Shown one piece after another: positions 44,302 to 55,086 of a stretch of DNA of 64,000 nt; positions within the stretch are counted from its first letter, which is position 1; every line of letters starts with the position of its first letter. The notes beneath the pieces are model-generated. The model ran no database searches, had not been told where the DNA came from, and saw only the letters and a list, made by a program, of their open reading frames with translations. The stretch covers positions 1 to 64,000 of the forward strand of contig CAVRIA010000007.1 in assembly GCA_963721115.1 (NCBI GenBank), written 5' to 3'. The DNA comes from CAVRIA01 sp963721115 (lineage in GTDB: Bacteria; Desulfobacterota; Binatia; HRBIN30; CADEER01). Both the position numbers and the translations under genes were made by a program.

Positions 44302-44400
44302 CTGGCGGGCGAACATCTCCGCGATCTGGCCCTGTCGTCGATTCGCAAACTCCTGGAGCTCGTCGCGCGCCCACTGCGGCCGCACACGGGCGACGAGCCG
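44302..44400 (-). pseudogene. Amidohydrolase relic (copy of the 52-kb gene)
   Basis: The minus frame reads RPQWARDELQEFANRRQGQI then AEMFARQ, matching residues RPQWARDEFEESAIENEEQI of the intact amidohydrolase at 52077-53492. It lies right after the methyltransferase stop, in the same convergent order seen at 52.0-53.5 kb, so this is one half of a duplicated junction. Confidence 0.65.
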
Positions 44401-44514
44401 CGAAGCTGTCGCGCTCGCCGAAAGGATCCGCACCCCTTACCTCCGGACGCAAGCGGCGATCTTCGCGGCCAGACCCCGACCTCGGTCGAGCGGGTCGGGG
44501 CAAAGCGTGCCTTC

Positions 44515-47500
44515 TCAGATCTGACTCGCGGCGAGCGACGACAGGCTCGGCGGCGGGCAGCCGGTCAACGCGTTGTTGACAGCGAGGATCAGCTCGTTGA
44601 TCTGCACGCTGCCGTTCCCGTCCTGATCGAACGAGGAACAGCGCGAGACCGGGAACAGGCCGAGCGCGATGTTGACCCCCGTGACCAGCTCGTCGATCGT
44701 CACGCGGCAATCGCCGTTGCAGTCCCCCACACACGGGCCGCAGATCAGCGGACTCGCGCTCGGCGTCGGCGTGGAAGTCGGAGGTGTGCCGGTCGGCGTC
44801 GGCGTACCGGTCGGGGTCGGCGTGACGGGCAGCTCTTCCGTCCACGTCTTGGTCCCCGTGCAGGCGACGGGCTGGCCGTCGACCACGCCGCTGAACTCGA
44901 TCACGTCGGTACCAGCCTGCAGGCCGCCGGTGTAGCGAAACTCCAGCTCGCCGGTGGCGGTCGTCACGCCATCGCCGAACAGCGGTGCGTTCGGTCCCGA
45001 CACGATGCCGACCGAGACGTCCACGCCGGAGGCGAGAGAGCCGTCGCCGCGGCGGAAGACGGCGCTGACGGCGTGCTCGGTCCCGGGGGGGTTCGCCGCG
45101 ATGGAGGGGGCGACGTCGCAGGTCGGCTGCCCGGCGACCCAGTTGGTCGACGCGGTGCAGCGCACGACCTCGCCGTCGATCACGCCGCTGAACTCGATCA
45201 GGTCCCGACCCGCGTCGGGTCCGCCTGTGTAGGAGAGCTGGACCTGCCCGCGCGCGTCACTGACGGCGTCGGCGAGCATCGGCGAGTTCGGTCCCGAAGT
45301 GATGCCGATCGAAACGTCGACTCCGGGGACGGGCGAACCGTCGCCCCGCAGGAAGGTGGCGGTCACCTCGTGGGGGCTCGCCACCGGTTTGTCGGACGCA
45401 TTGGGAACGGCGCTGCAGATCGGCTGTCCGACCACCCAGGTCTTGGTGGCGCTGCAAGAGACGCGCTGGCCCTCGACCATACCGGAGAAGTCGATGACGT
45501 CCGTGCCGGCGTTCGGACCGCCCGTATAGGAAAACGCGTACTGCCCGGTGGTGTTGGTCACACCGCTGGCCTGTCGCGGAGCGTTCGGCCCCGAGGAAAT
45601 GGCAATGGAAACGTTCACTCCGGCGGCGAGCGTCCCGTCGGTGGTCCGGAAGATGAGGTTCACCGTGTGCTCGGTTCCCGCCGGGTTGGCGGCGACGCTC
45701 GGTGCCGCGTCGCACGAGGGCGGGCCGGCGGCGACCCACGTCTTGTCGGCGCTGCACGTCACGGCCCGCCCGTCGACGAAGGCGCTGAACTCGATCACGT
45801 CGGTGCCTTCACCGCCGCTTCCCGTGTACGAGTATGCGACCTCGCCGTTCGCGTTGGTCACGCCATCGGCCAGCAACGGGGCGTTCGGTCCCGAAGAGAT
45901 CTGGACCGAAACGTTCACGCCTGCAGCCGGCGACCCGTCCCCCGCCGGAAGGTGGCGGTGGCCGTGTGCTCGCTGCCCGTGGGATTGTCGTCCGAAGCCG
46001 GCGCGACGGTGCAGGAACCCGGTGCCGACTCCCACGTCTTCCCGGCTCGACAGCTCACCGGCTGACCGTCGACGGTGGCGCTGAAGCGGATGACGTCGAC
46101 GCCGGTGTTGCTGCCGCCGGTATATGTGAACGACGCCTGGCCGCTGGCGTTGGTGACCCGGCCGACCATCGCCCGTACATTCGGCCCGCTCGGAATGTCG
46201 ACGGACACACTCACTCCGGACGCCGGCGCTCCATTGCCGCGCCGGAACGTGGCGGTGACGGTGTGGCTCGTTCCGGTCGTGTTGACGTCGTTGGGCGGGG
46301 ACACGCTACAGGTCGGCTGGTCCACGACCCACGTCTTGGTGGCGCTGCAGCGCACGACCTGCCCGTCGACGAAGCTGCTGAACTCGATCACGTCCACACC
46401 GCCCGCCGTCCCGCCGGTGTACGTGAACGCCACCTCGCCTCTCGCGCTGGTGACACCGTCGGCCAACACGGGGGAGTTCGGACCCGAGGCGACGGTGATC
46501 GACACCGGCACACCAGCGGCGAGCGAGCCGTCGCCGCGGCGGATGACGGCCCGCACGGTGTGGTCGGTTCCGACCGAGTTGGCCGCGACGCTCGGCGAGG
46601 TGTCGCAGCTCGGCCGGCCGGCGAGCCAGGTCTTGGCGGCTCTACACGTGACGAGCTGCCCGTCGACGAAGCCCCCGAACACGATGGTGTCCGTGCCCGC
46701 GTTCGGACCTCCCGTGTACGAGAACGCCACGCGCCCGCCGGCATCCGACACCGCGTCGGCGAAGAGCGGCGCGTTCGGCCCCGACGAGACGTTGACCGAG
46801 ACGTTCACGGCGCCGGCGGGCGTGCCGTCACCTCTCCGGAACACGGCGGTGACGTCGTGCTGCGCGCCGACCGGATTGGCGGCGCTGGCGGGAATCGCCG
46901 TGCAGCTCGGCTGCCCGGCGATCCACGTCTTGGTCGCACGGCAGGTGACGAGCTGGCCGTCGACGAATGCCGTGAAGTCGATCGCGTCAGTTCCGGCGTT
47001 CGATCCGCCGGTGTAGGACAGCGTCACCTGCCCCGCCGCATTGGTGACGCCGTCGGCCAGCAGCGGCGAGTTGGGCCCCGTCGAGACCGCGATGGAGACG
47101 TTCACTCCGCCGGCGAGCGAGCCGTCACTGCGCCGGAAGATGGCGGTCGCGCTGTGGTCGGTTCCGACCGGGTTCGCGGCGATGCCCGGAACGACGTCGC
47201 ACGAGGGGCGGCCCGCGATCCAGGTCTTCGTCGCCGCGCAGCGCACGACGCGCCCGTCGACGACGCCGGCGAACTCGATCACATCCGTGCCGGGAAACGG
47301 TCCGCCCGTATACGTGAGCGAGACCCGGCCGTCGCCGCCGGCGACCGCATCCGCGAGCAGCGGGCCGTTCGGGCCGCTGAAGATGGCGATCGAAACAGGC
47401 ACGCCGCCGGCGAGGAAGCCGTTGCCGCGGCGGAACACCGCGGTCACCGTATGGTCGGTGCCGACCGGGTTGGCATCCGACGACGGGATGACCGTGCAGG

Positions 47501-50500
47501 GCGGCGGAGGGAGATCCCAGGTCTTCGTGGCGGCGCAGCGCACGACGCGCCCGTCGACGACGCCGGCGAACTCGATCACGTCGGTGCCCGGCGCGAGTCG
47601 TCCGACGTAAGACAGCGTCACCTGGCCGCTGGCGTTGCTGATGGCGTCGGCGAGCAGCACGGAGTTCGGCCCCGAGAAGATGCCGATCGATACCGGCACG
47701 CCCGCGGCCAAAGAGCCGTTGCCGCGCCGAAAGACGGCGGTCGCCGTGTGGCTGGTTCCCGCGGGGTTCTGGTCGTTGATCGGAGATACGCTGCACGCGG
47801 GTTGCGCGGCCACCCAGGTCTTGGACGCCCGGCATCGCGCGATCTGACCGTCGACGGCGCCGGCGAACTCGATCACGTCCGTGCCGGGAAGAACCCCGCC
47901 GACGTACGACAGCGCCACCTGCCCACCCGCGTCGGTCACGCCGTCGGCCAGCAGCACCGAGTTCGGGCCCGAAACGATGGAGATCGATACCGGCACACCC
48001 GCCGCGAGCAACCTGCTGCCGCGCCGGAACGTCGCCGTCGCGGTATGTCGGCTACCGGTCCGATTCTCGCCGAACGCCGGAGCGACCGTACACGCCGGCG
48101 GCCGCGCGTCCCAGGTCTTGGTGGCGGTGCAGCTCACGACGCGGTCGTCGAGGAAGGCGCTGAACTCGATGACGTCGGTGCCTCCACTCGAACCGCCGGT
48201 GTACGAGAAGGAGACGGCGCCATTGAAGTCGGTGATGGCATCGGCGAACAGCGGTCCGTTGGGTCCCGAGGTGATGGCGACGGACACGCCCAAGCCCCAC
48301 GGGCGAGAGCCGTCGCCGCTCCGGAAGTACGCCGTCACCGTGTGCTCGGTTCCCGTCGGGTTGCTGTCCGACGACGGTACCACGACGCACGGCGGCGGCG
48401 GGATCCGCCAGGTCTTGACGGCACTGCACGTGACGATCTCCCCCTCGACCACGCCGGTGAAATCGATCACGTCGGTGCCGGAGCGGGGCCCGCCGGTGTA
48501 GGTGAAGGTGACGCGTCCGGAGGCGTCGGCGGCGGCGTCGGCGAGCAGCAAGGAGTTCGGTCCCGACGAGATACTCACCGAAACCGGCACGCCGGCAGCG
48601 CGCGAGCCGTTGCCGCGGCGGAAGATCGCGGTCAGGGTGTGGTCGGTCCCCACCGGGTTGGTGTCGGAGGTCGGGGTGACCGCGCAAGAGGGCTGCCCGG
48701 CGATCCAGGTCTTGGCGGCGCGGCAAGAGACCGCCTGATCGTCGACGAAGCCGCTGAACTCGATCACGTCCGTGCCCGGAAACAGGCCACCGGTGTAGGA
48801 GAGCGTCACACGGCCGAGAGCATCGGTCACCGCGTCCGCCAACAGCGGTGAATTCGGGCCGGACGTGATGGAGATGGCCACCGGCTCGCTGGCGGCCAGC
48901 GAGCCATCCGCCCGTCTGAAAATGGCGGTGACCACGTGCTCGGTTCCGACCAGATTCGCCGCCACGGGAGGAACGGCCTCGCAGGTGGGCTGCTCGACGA
49001 CCCAGGTCTTGCCGGCGCTGCAGGAAACCAGGTCGCCCTCGACCAAGCCGCTGAATTCGATCACGTCCGTGCCGGCGGTCTGACCCCCCGTGTACGACAA
49101 GCCGACCTGACCGGCCGCGTTGGTCACTCCGTCGGCGAGCAGCGGCGAGTTCGGTCCCGACGCGACACGGATCGAAACGTCGACGCCGGAAGCCGGCGAG
49201 CCATCGCCCTTGGTGAAGATCGCGGTGACCGTATGCTTGCTACCGACCGGATTCTTGCTCTCGACCGGGATCACGGTGCAGGGCGGCGCGGGCACACGCC
49301 ACGTCTTGCTCGCGCTGCAGCTCACGAGATGGCCATCGACGAAGCCGCTGAACTCGATCACGTCCGTGCCGGCGGACTCCGAGCCCTCGTAGCTGAAGAC
49401 CACCTGACCGGCGGCATTCGTCTGGGCATCCGCGAGCAATCCGAAGTTGGGTCCGGCGGTGATGCCGATGGAAACGTCGACACCGGAGGCCGGCGAGCTG
49501 TTGCCGCGCCGGAAGGTGACGACCACGGTGTGCTCCGTTCCCACCGGGTTGGTATCCGAGGCCGGATTGACGGTACAGGGTGGCGGCGGCAGCTCCCACG
49601 TCTTGGTGGCGCTGCAGGTCACCATGTGGCCGTCGACGAAGCCGCTGAACTGGACGACGTCGGTTCCGGCATCGGGGCCACCCGTATAGGTGAAGCTCAC
49701 CTGGCCGCCGGACGTCGTCACACCGTCGGCGAGCAGCGGGGAGTTCGGGCCGGAGGCGATACTGATGGAGACATCGACACCAGGAGCAGGAAATGCATTG
49801 GCGCGCCGGAAGGTGGCGACAACGGTGTGCTCGGTTCCGACCAGATTGGTATCCGTGACTGGGTTCACGGTGCAGGGCGGAGGCGGGGGCAGCTCCCACG
49901 TCTTGCTCGCGCTGCAGCTCACCGGCTCTCCGTCGACCACGGCGTCGAACTCGAGCGAGTCGGTGCCCGGGTCGAGGCCGCCCGTGTAGACGAACGAGAC
50001 CTGACCACTGGCATCGGTCACCAAGTCGGCGAGCAGCGGCGCGTTCGGGCCGCTGGCGATGCTGGCGGAGACGTCCACCCCGGAAGCGGGCGAGCCGTCG
50101 CCGTGCTCGAATGTGACCAGCACGCTGTGCTGGGTCCCGACCGTGTTGGTGTCGGACGCCGGAACGGCCGTGCAGGGCGGCGGCGGCGCCAGCCAGGTCT
50201 TGCTAGCGGTACACGAGAACGCCTGCGCATCGGCGATTCCGCTGAACCGGATCGTATCCGTGCCGGCGCTCGTTCCCGTGTAGCTGGCGACAACGACGCC
50301 GCTGGCGCTCGTCTGCGCCGTGCCCGTGAACCCGGCATGTGGGCCGGCGGTCACCTGCGCCGTCACGGTGATGCCGACGGCCGGCGCGCCGTTGCCGCGC
50401 AGGACCGTCACGGTCATCTCGTGCTCCTCTCCGATCAGGTTCGTGGCGGAGGGTGGGACGACGGTGCAGCTCGGCGGCGTCGAGACCCAGATCTTGGTCG

Positions 50501-51761
50501 CGCTGCAGCGGGCGATCTGCTCGTCGACGACCCCGGCGAACTCGATCACGTCGGTGCCGGGGTTCGGGCCGCCCATGTAGGAGAAGGTCAGCTGCCCGCT
50601 CGCATTGGCCATCCCGTCCGCCAGCAGCGGCGAGTTCGGTCCCGACGTAATGGAGATGGAGACGGGCGCCCCCGAAGCCGGCGAGCCGTCGCCCTTCTCG
50701 AAGATGGCGGTGACCGTGTGCTCGGTGTTCACGGGGTTGGTGTCCATCTCGGGGACGACCGTGCACGGCGGAGGAGGCGCCGCCCAGATCTTCGTCGTCG
50801 TGCACGAAAAGTCGTCGCCGTCGAGCGTGCCGCTGACCTCGATCGTGTCCGTACCCGCACCGTTCGTCTCGTCGTAGCTGAAGGTCACCACGCCGGAGGC
50901 GCCGGTCGTCACGCTGCCCCCGAACCCCGTGTGCGGTCCGGAGACGATCTCCGCGTCCAGAACGACGCCGGAAGCGGGTGTTCCGTCGGCGTTCTTGACC
51001 GTGACCGTGAACGAGTGGCTCGTCCCGAGCGGATTCGTCGCCGACGGCGGCTCGATGGTGCAGGTCTGCGCGACGATCGTTCCGATCTTGCCGCGCACGG
51101 CGACGGCGAAGTCGTCGAACGAGTCGGTGCGGATGACGAAGCCCGGACCGGTGAACGGCGGCGCCTCGATGCCCGGCTGCGGGTAGACCAGCTGGTTGAT
51201 CAGGAAGTCGAAGGCCGACGCTGGGGCGGCGACGGCCTCGGCGTTGATTTCGTCCACCCCGGCACCGATCGCGGCGTTGCGCGCCGAGATGGTGGCGCTC
51301 TGGCTGTCGGGCTCGCCGTCCGTGACCACGTTGATCACCTGACGGCTGGTGCCGCAGGAGCCGGTGATGAGTGAGCTGCACGACGCCACGGCGCCGGACA
51401 TGTTGGTGCTGCCGTTGTCCTTCACGATCGCGCGAAGCTGACTGGCCACCGAGTTGGCCGCCGCCTGCGACGTGATCGAGGTCGGGGAAACGGCGATCGC
51501 GACGGAACCGCCGAACTGCACGGCACTGATCTCGACGGCTCCGCTCTGCGGAACCACGGTCGGGTCGACGATCGCGTCGGCCAGACCATTGACCATCAGG
51601 CTGAACTGCGAGCTCGTGATGCTGCCCGATCCGTCGATGGCGATGCACAGCCGGACGCTCGGACAGGTGCCGGCGTGAATCGGTTCTGGAGAGGTGGTGA
51701 GTAGGACGACCAGCCCCAACACCCCCAGCGCGAGCCTGTATCCTCGGGTAACCATCGCCAT
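44515..51761 (-). CDS. Giant VWA surface protein with 21 Ig-like repeats and EF-hand terminus
   Basis: About 2,400 residues with one frame slip near 45960. The start is approximate (ATG 51761 gives a clear signal, RLALGVLGLVVLLTT). An N-terminal DUF1194-type VWA domain has LCIAIDGSGSIT (the MIDAS) and NVVTDGEPD. Then come 21 Ig-like (Big-1-type) repeats of about 85-90 residues, each beginning C-x-V-x-P, with GTEHTVTAIFRRGDGS, SGPNSPLLADGVT, SYTGG, GTDVIEFSG and ending K-T-W. I counted 21 by the conserved K(T/I)W/NW boundaries. A Thr/Pro linker leads to the dockerin-like end (CVGDCNGDCRVTIDELVTGV, then DQDGNGSVQINELILAV). It is likely an adhesin or matrix protein; repeat sequence varies, so the array is old or relaxed. 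Confidence 0.8.
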
Positions 51762-51999
51762 GCTCGGGCGTGCGAGCATCTCCCCGCGGCCTGAAAGCGG
51801 AAGCAATCACCGAACCATGTCGAGACAGATCACAAAGCGAGGCGCACAAGCTCGCGAATCAGCCGGGGCACGGCTTGCCGTGCGCGTCCTTGGGACGGGT
51901 TTTCCCAGTGACGGGAGGATGCCTCCCGGCACGGCAATGCTTCGGCCGTGCCCCGGCACGAAGCTCATCGAGGCCGCTTCCCGCGACGAAGTTGGAGCC

Positions 52000-52071
52000 T
52001 ACGGAGAGGACTTCGAGCGCTACGCGCGGCGCGTCGGACGCTTCATCCCGCTCGTCGGCCGCCTGCGCTGA
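52000..52071 (+). pseudogene. Duplicated 3' end of the ICMT-like gene
   Basis: 72 bases, almost identical to 44216-44287 (a few differences), reading YGEDFERYARRVGRFIPLVG then RLR and stop. The upstream bases do not belong to the methyltransferase. It marks the second copy of the junction that flanks the giant gene. Confidence 0.75.
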
Positions 52072-52076
52072 GCCTC

Positions 52077-53492
52077 TCAGGCCGCCAGAGCCCGCGCCGC
52101 CGCCTCGACGGCGGTGCCGTCGAAGAAGCGCGGGTTCATCGACAGGTGCAGGCGCGCCGGGTTGGCGAACACGAAGTCGCGATAGTCCGCCTCTTCGAGG
52201 AGCTTCTTGTCGACCAGGCGGCGACTCTCGAGAACCACGCGCGAGAGATCGGGTACGTCCCAGTGCCCGATGTCGGACGAGAAGATGGCGTTGAGCCGCA
52301 GGCCGAACGGGTTCCCCTTGCCCTCGAGCGCGCGGTAGACGCTGCGGTCGTCGGCTTCGCAGCCGAGAAAGAACTGGCGCGCGAACATCTCGGCGATCTG
52401 CTCCTCGTTCTCGATCGCCGACTCCTCGAACTCGTCGCGCGCCCACTGCGGCCGCGCCTTCTCGCCCGTCGAAGGAGATCCCCTTTCGCTCGGGGAGGGG
52501 AACCCGACGCGCGCCAGCTCCGCCCGCAGGGCCTCGCGGTCGAGGCGGGCGGGGTCGTAGCTCTCCAGGCCCTCGGCGTTGCGCTTCTCGTAGTGCTCCT
52601 CGAGGTGGTGAAGAAGGTCGCAGGCCCAGCCGGCGCCGCCCTCGAGAAAGCCGAAGGCGAGGCGCGGAAAGCGGCGCGGAACGCCGCCCAGCACCAGTGA
52701 CTTCGCCAGCTCTCCCTGCTGAAACGCGTGCGCGCCGATGTGGTTGAAGACGTAGCTCGACGGCGAGCGGCGGCCGCACTCGAGGTTGCGCAGTCCCACC
52801 GCCCCGTGCGAGGTGACCGCCACGCCGAGGTCGACGAAGGCGCGCCACACCGGGTCGTAGTCGTGCGCGCTGTCGATGCCGAAGCGATCGACGAACTGGG
52901 CGGCGGGAAACGCCTCTGCATGGGCGGCGAGCGGCCGCCCGACACCCGGGGGAATCGACGCGGCCTTCAAGCCGAGGACGCGCACGCTGTGCTCGAGCTC
53001 GGCGACGGCCTCGGCGGGAGTGTGCATGGGGATCGCGGCCGCGACGGTCATCCGCTGCGCGCAAGGGCCGGCGATCTCGGCGTTCATCGTGTTGAGCGCG
53101 CGGCAGGCGAGCTGCCGCACCTCGTCGTCGTGAATGGTCGGAAACACCAACCCCACCGTCGGATAGAGCACCGCGAAGTCGAGCCCGATCTCCTCCATTC
53201 GCTCGGCGAGCAACTTGGGGCTCATCACGCAGGCGAGGTCGCGCGCGTCGTTCGTGACCCCCCACCAGGCCCCCCGCGCGTCGCCACGACCCGCGTCGCC
53301 GAGCCCGGTGGTCGCCTCTCGCAGGGCATGGAGTACGGATCCCGGGGCGTCGGCGCCGCCCACTCTCTTCACGTAGTCCAGCAGCACCGACAGCGACTCG
53401 ATCAGGTGCCCGTCCGCGTCGACCACGGGGTGGTCGAGCGTCTCTCGCAAGACACGGACGCGGGGTACCGATTCCCGGGTGACGTGTTCCAT
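52077..53492 (-). CDS. Amidohydrolase family 2 (TIM-barrel) enzyme
   Basis: 471 residues from ATG 53492 with GGGAGGG ahead. PVVDADGHLIESLSVLLDYV is the N-terminal metal strand (here with DADGH), then IGLDFAVLYPTVGLVFP, PMHTPAEAVAELEHSVRVLG, VAVTSHGAVG and FGFLEGGAGWACDLLHHLEE, and FSSDIGHWDVPDL with the last catalytic-type Asp. These are the blocks of the decarboxylase-type (ACMSD/LigW-like) amidohydrolases. The frame is intact. A short low-complexity insert (PSPSERGSPSTGE) lies before the RPQWARDEF segment. The substrate is unknown. A relic of the same gene is at 44302-44400. Confidence 0.8.
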   Translation of the reverse strand: MEHVTRESVPRVRVLRETLDHPVVDADGHLIESLSVLLDYVKRVGGADAPGSVLHALREATTGLGDAGRGDARGAWWGVTNDARDLACVMSPKLLAERMEEIGLDFAVLYPTVGLVFPTIHDDEVRQLACRALNTMNAEIAGPCAQRMTVAAAIPMHTPAEAVAELEHSVRVLGLKAASIPPGVGRPLAAHAEAFPAAQFVDRFGIDSAHDYDPVWRAFVDLGVAVTSHGAVGLRNLECGRRSPSSYVFNHIGAHAFQQGELAKSLVLGGVPRRFPRLAFGFLEGGAGWACDLLHHLEEHYEKRNAEGLESYDPARLDREALRAELARVGFPSPSERGSPSTGEKARPQWARDEFEESAIENEEQIAEMFARQFFLGCEADDRSVYRALEGKGNPFGLRLNAIFSSDIGHWDVPDLSRVVLESRRLVDKKLLEEADYRDFVFANPARLHLSMNPRFFDGTAVEAAARALAA

Positions 53493-53552
53493 GGTCCCTC
53501 CCCTACCTGCCCGTCCTGCTAATGCGGGCTCTCGGTGGAAGTCAACCGAAGC

Positions 53553-53650
53553 TCACACCTCGTCGCGGCAGCGCGAGCACACCCCGCGCAGGACGACCCG
53601 GATGCCTTCGAGTCGGAAGCCCTCCGGCAGCGACGTGCGGGCTACAACGT
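53553..53650 (-). pseudogene. Fur-family regulator 3' relic
   Basis: About 32 C-terminal residues: SLPEGFRLEGIRVVLRGVCS then RCRDEV. The GFRLE-x-I-R-V-x-L-RGVC-x-x-C ending is that of PerR/Fur regulators, including the structural zinc CxxC. The DNA-binding half is missing. It lies divergent to the cytochrome c peroxidase gene, the place where a PerR is expected. Confidence 0.5.
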
Positions 53651-53659
53651 GCTATGCAT

Positions 53660-53680
53660 AGACAACACTCAGTGTTGTCT
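53660..53680. promoter_or_regulatory. Perfect 21-bp palindrome upstream of cytochrome c peroxidase
   Basis: AGACAACAC-TCA-GTGTTGTCT (perfect 9-base arms, 3-base centre), 20 bases ahead of ATG 53701, after a possible TATGCA -10 (53653-53658). The position over the start of transcription suggests an operator, perhaps for the lost Fur-family regulator. It could also be an mRNA hairpin. Confidence 0.55.
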
Positions 53681-53700
53681 TCATCCGGGGAGGAAGGCGA

Positions 53701-55086
53701 ATGAGAGACCAGCGACCCGGTCCCGGGACCGGATGGAAATGGCGGGAGCGGGCAGGCACGTGTCTCGCCGTCGCCCTGCTGTGTGTCGTCGCCACCGCGG
53801 CGCACGCCTTCGGACCGTACGATGAGAAGCAGCTGCCGAAGGAGAAGCGCGGGGAGCACGGCGCCCTCTCGATGGCGGCGCAGATGAAGGCCCTCGATCA
53901 GCTCCTGCCGGAGCGAGACGTGACCGAGCCGCCGCCGGGCGTCGACCCGGTCATGTGGGCGTTCCTCGTCCCGAAGGACAATCAGATGACGCCGGAGCGG
54001 GTGGCGCTCGGGCGCAAGCTCTACTTCGATCCACGGCTGTCGGCCGACGACAGCGTCGCTTGCGCCACCTGTCACGACGTCACCCGCGGCTTCACGGACC
54101 AGCGCCCGACGTCGGAGGGCGTTCGCGATCAGCTCGGCCAGCGCAACGCCCCGACGACGATGAACGCATTCTTCTTCGACACGCTGTTCCTCGACGGCCG
54201 CGTCGGCAGCCTCGAAGAACAGTCCAAATTTCCCCCCGTCAACCCCGTCGAGGGCGGCCTGCCGAACCACGCCGCCGTGGTCGCCGCGATCTCCGGCGAT
54301 CCCGCCTACCAGAAGGCGTTCCAGCAGGCCTACGGCCGCGAGCCGAACCTCGACGACATGACCCGTGCCATCGGCGCCTTCGAGCGCACGCTGGTCTTCC
54401 TCGACGCACCCTTCGACCGCTTCCTCGCCGGCGAAGACGGCGCCCTGTCCGCCCAGGCGAAGCGCGGCTTCGATCTGTTCAACGGCAAGGCGAGGTGCGT
54501 CAGCTGCCACATGATGAACCCGTCGAGCCCGCTGGGAACCGACAACCGCTTCCACAACATCGGCGTCGCGGCGCGCACGCAGAACTTCGAGAAGCTGGCG
54601 CGCGACGCGCTCGATGCCCTGGCGAAGGGAAACGGCGGCACCGAAGCGGTCGACCAGCTGGCGCTGCAGACGAACCTCTCCGAGCTCGGCCGCTTCATGG
54701 TCACCAAGGACCCCGCCGACATCGGCGCCTTCAAGACCCAGGGCCTGCGCAACGTCGGCATCACCGCCCCGTACATGCACGACGGCTCCATGCGCACCCT
54801 CTGGGACGTGATGGATCACTACAACAAGGGCGGCGAGGCGAACCCCTACCTCGACGGCGGCATCGAGCCTCTGGCGCTGACCGAAGGTGAGATCGACGAC
54901 GTGGTGGCGTTCCTCTTCTCTCTCACCGACGAGCACTTCGCCGACCAGAACCGGCAGGAGATGGCGACACAGAGAAAGATCGCCGGCCAGCGCCGCCCCT
55001 TCCGGGACGACGACCTGGCGTTTCGCCGCGTGCTGCCGTTCGAGCGGCGCGTCGAAGGCAAGACGGCAGCGGAGGGACAGCAATGA
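53701..55086 (+). CDS. ccp: Di-haem cytochrome c peroxidase (MauG/CcpA family)
   Basis: Starts at ATG 53701 with GGGGAGGAAGG upstream. A signal peptide (GTCLAVALLCVVATAAHA), then CATCH at residues 121-125 and CVSCH at 266-270 mark the two haems. Between them TERFVF-like blocks of the family are visible: KLYFDPRLSADDSVA, RNAPTTMNAFFFD, LFLDGRVGSLEEQ, GAFKTQGLRNVGITAPYMHD. Length (461) fits a bacterial Ccp/MauG. It reduces peroxide with electrons from a c-type cytochrome; the last gene of the cluster is a candidate donor. Its stop overlaps the next start (ATGA at 55083). Confidence 0.85.
   Translation: MRDQRPGPGTGWKWRERAGTCLAVALLCVVATAAHAFGPYDEKQLPKEKRGEHGALSMAAQMKALDQLLPERDVTEPPPGVDPVMWAFLVPKDNQMTPERVALGRKLYFDPRLSADDSVACATCHDVTRGFTDQRPTSEGVRDQLGQRNAPTTMNAFFFDTLFLDGRVGSLEEQSKFPPVNPVEGGLPNHAAVVAAISGDPAYQKAFQQAYGREPNLDDMTRAIGAFERTLVFLDAPFDRFLAGEDGALSAQAKRGFDLFNGKARCVSCHMMNPSSPLGTDNRFHNIGVAARTQNFEKLARDALDALAKGNGGTEAVDQLALQTNLSELGRFMVTKDPADIGAFKTQGLRNVGITAPYMHDGSMRTLWDVMDHYNKGGEANPYLDGGIEPLALTEGEIDDVVAFLFSLTDEHFADQNRQEMATQRKIAGQRRPFRDDDLAFRRVLPFERRVEGKTAAEGQQ

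Noticed and set aside
45834..51374. Long plus-strand open frames over the giant repeat gene
   Set aside because: Low-complexity Arg/Gly/Asp translations that mirror the repeats of the real minus-strand gene.
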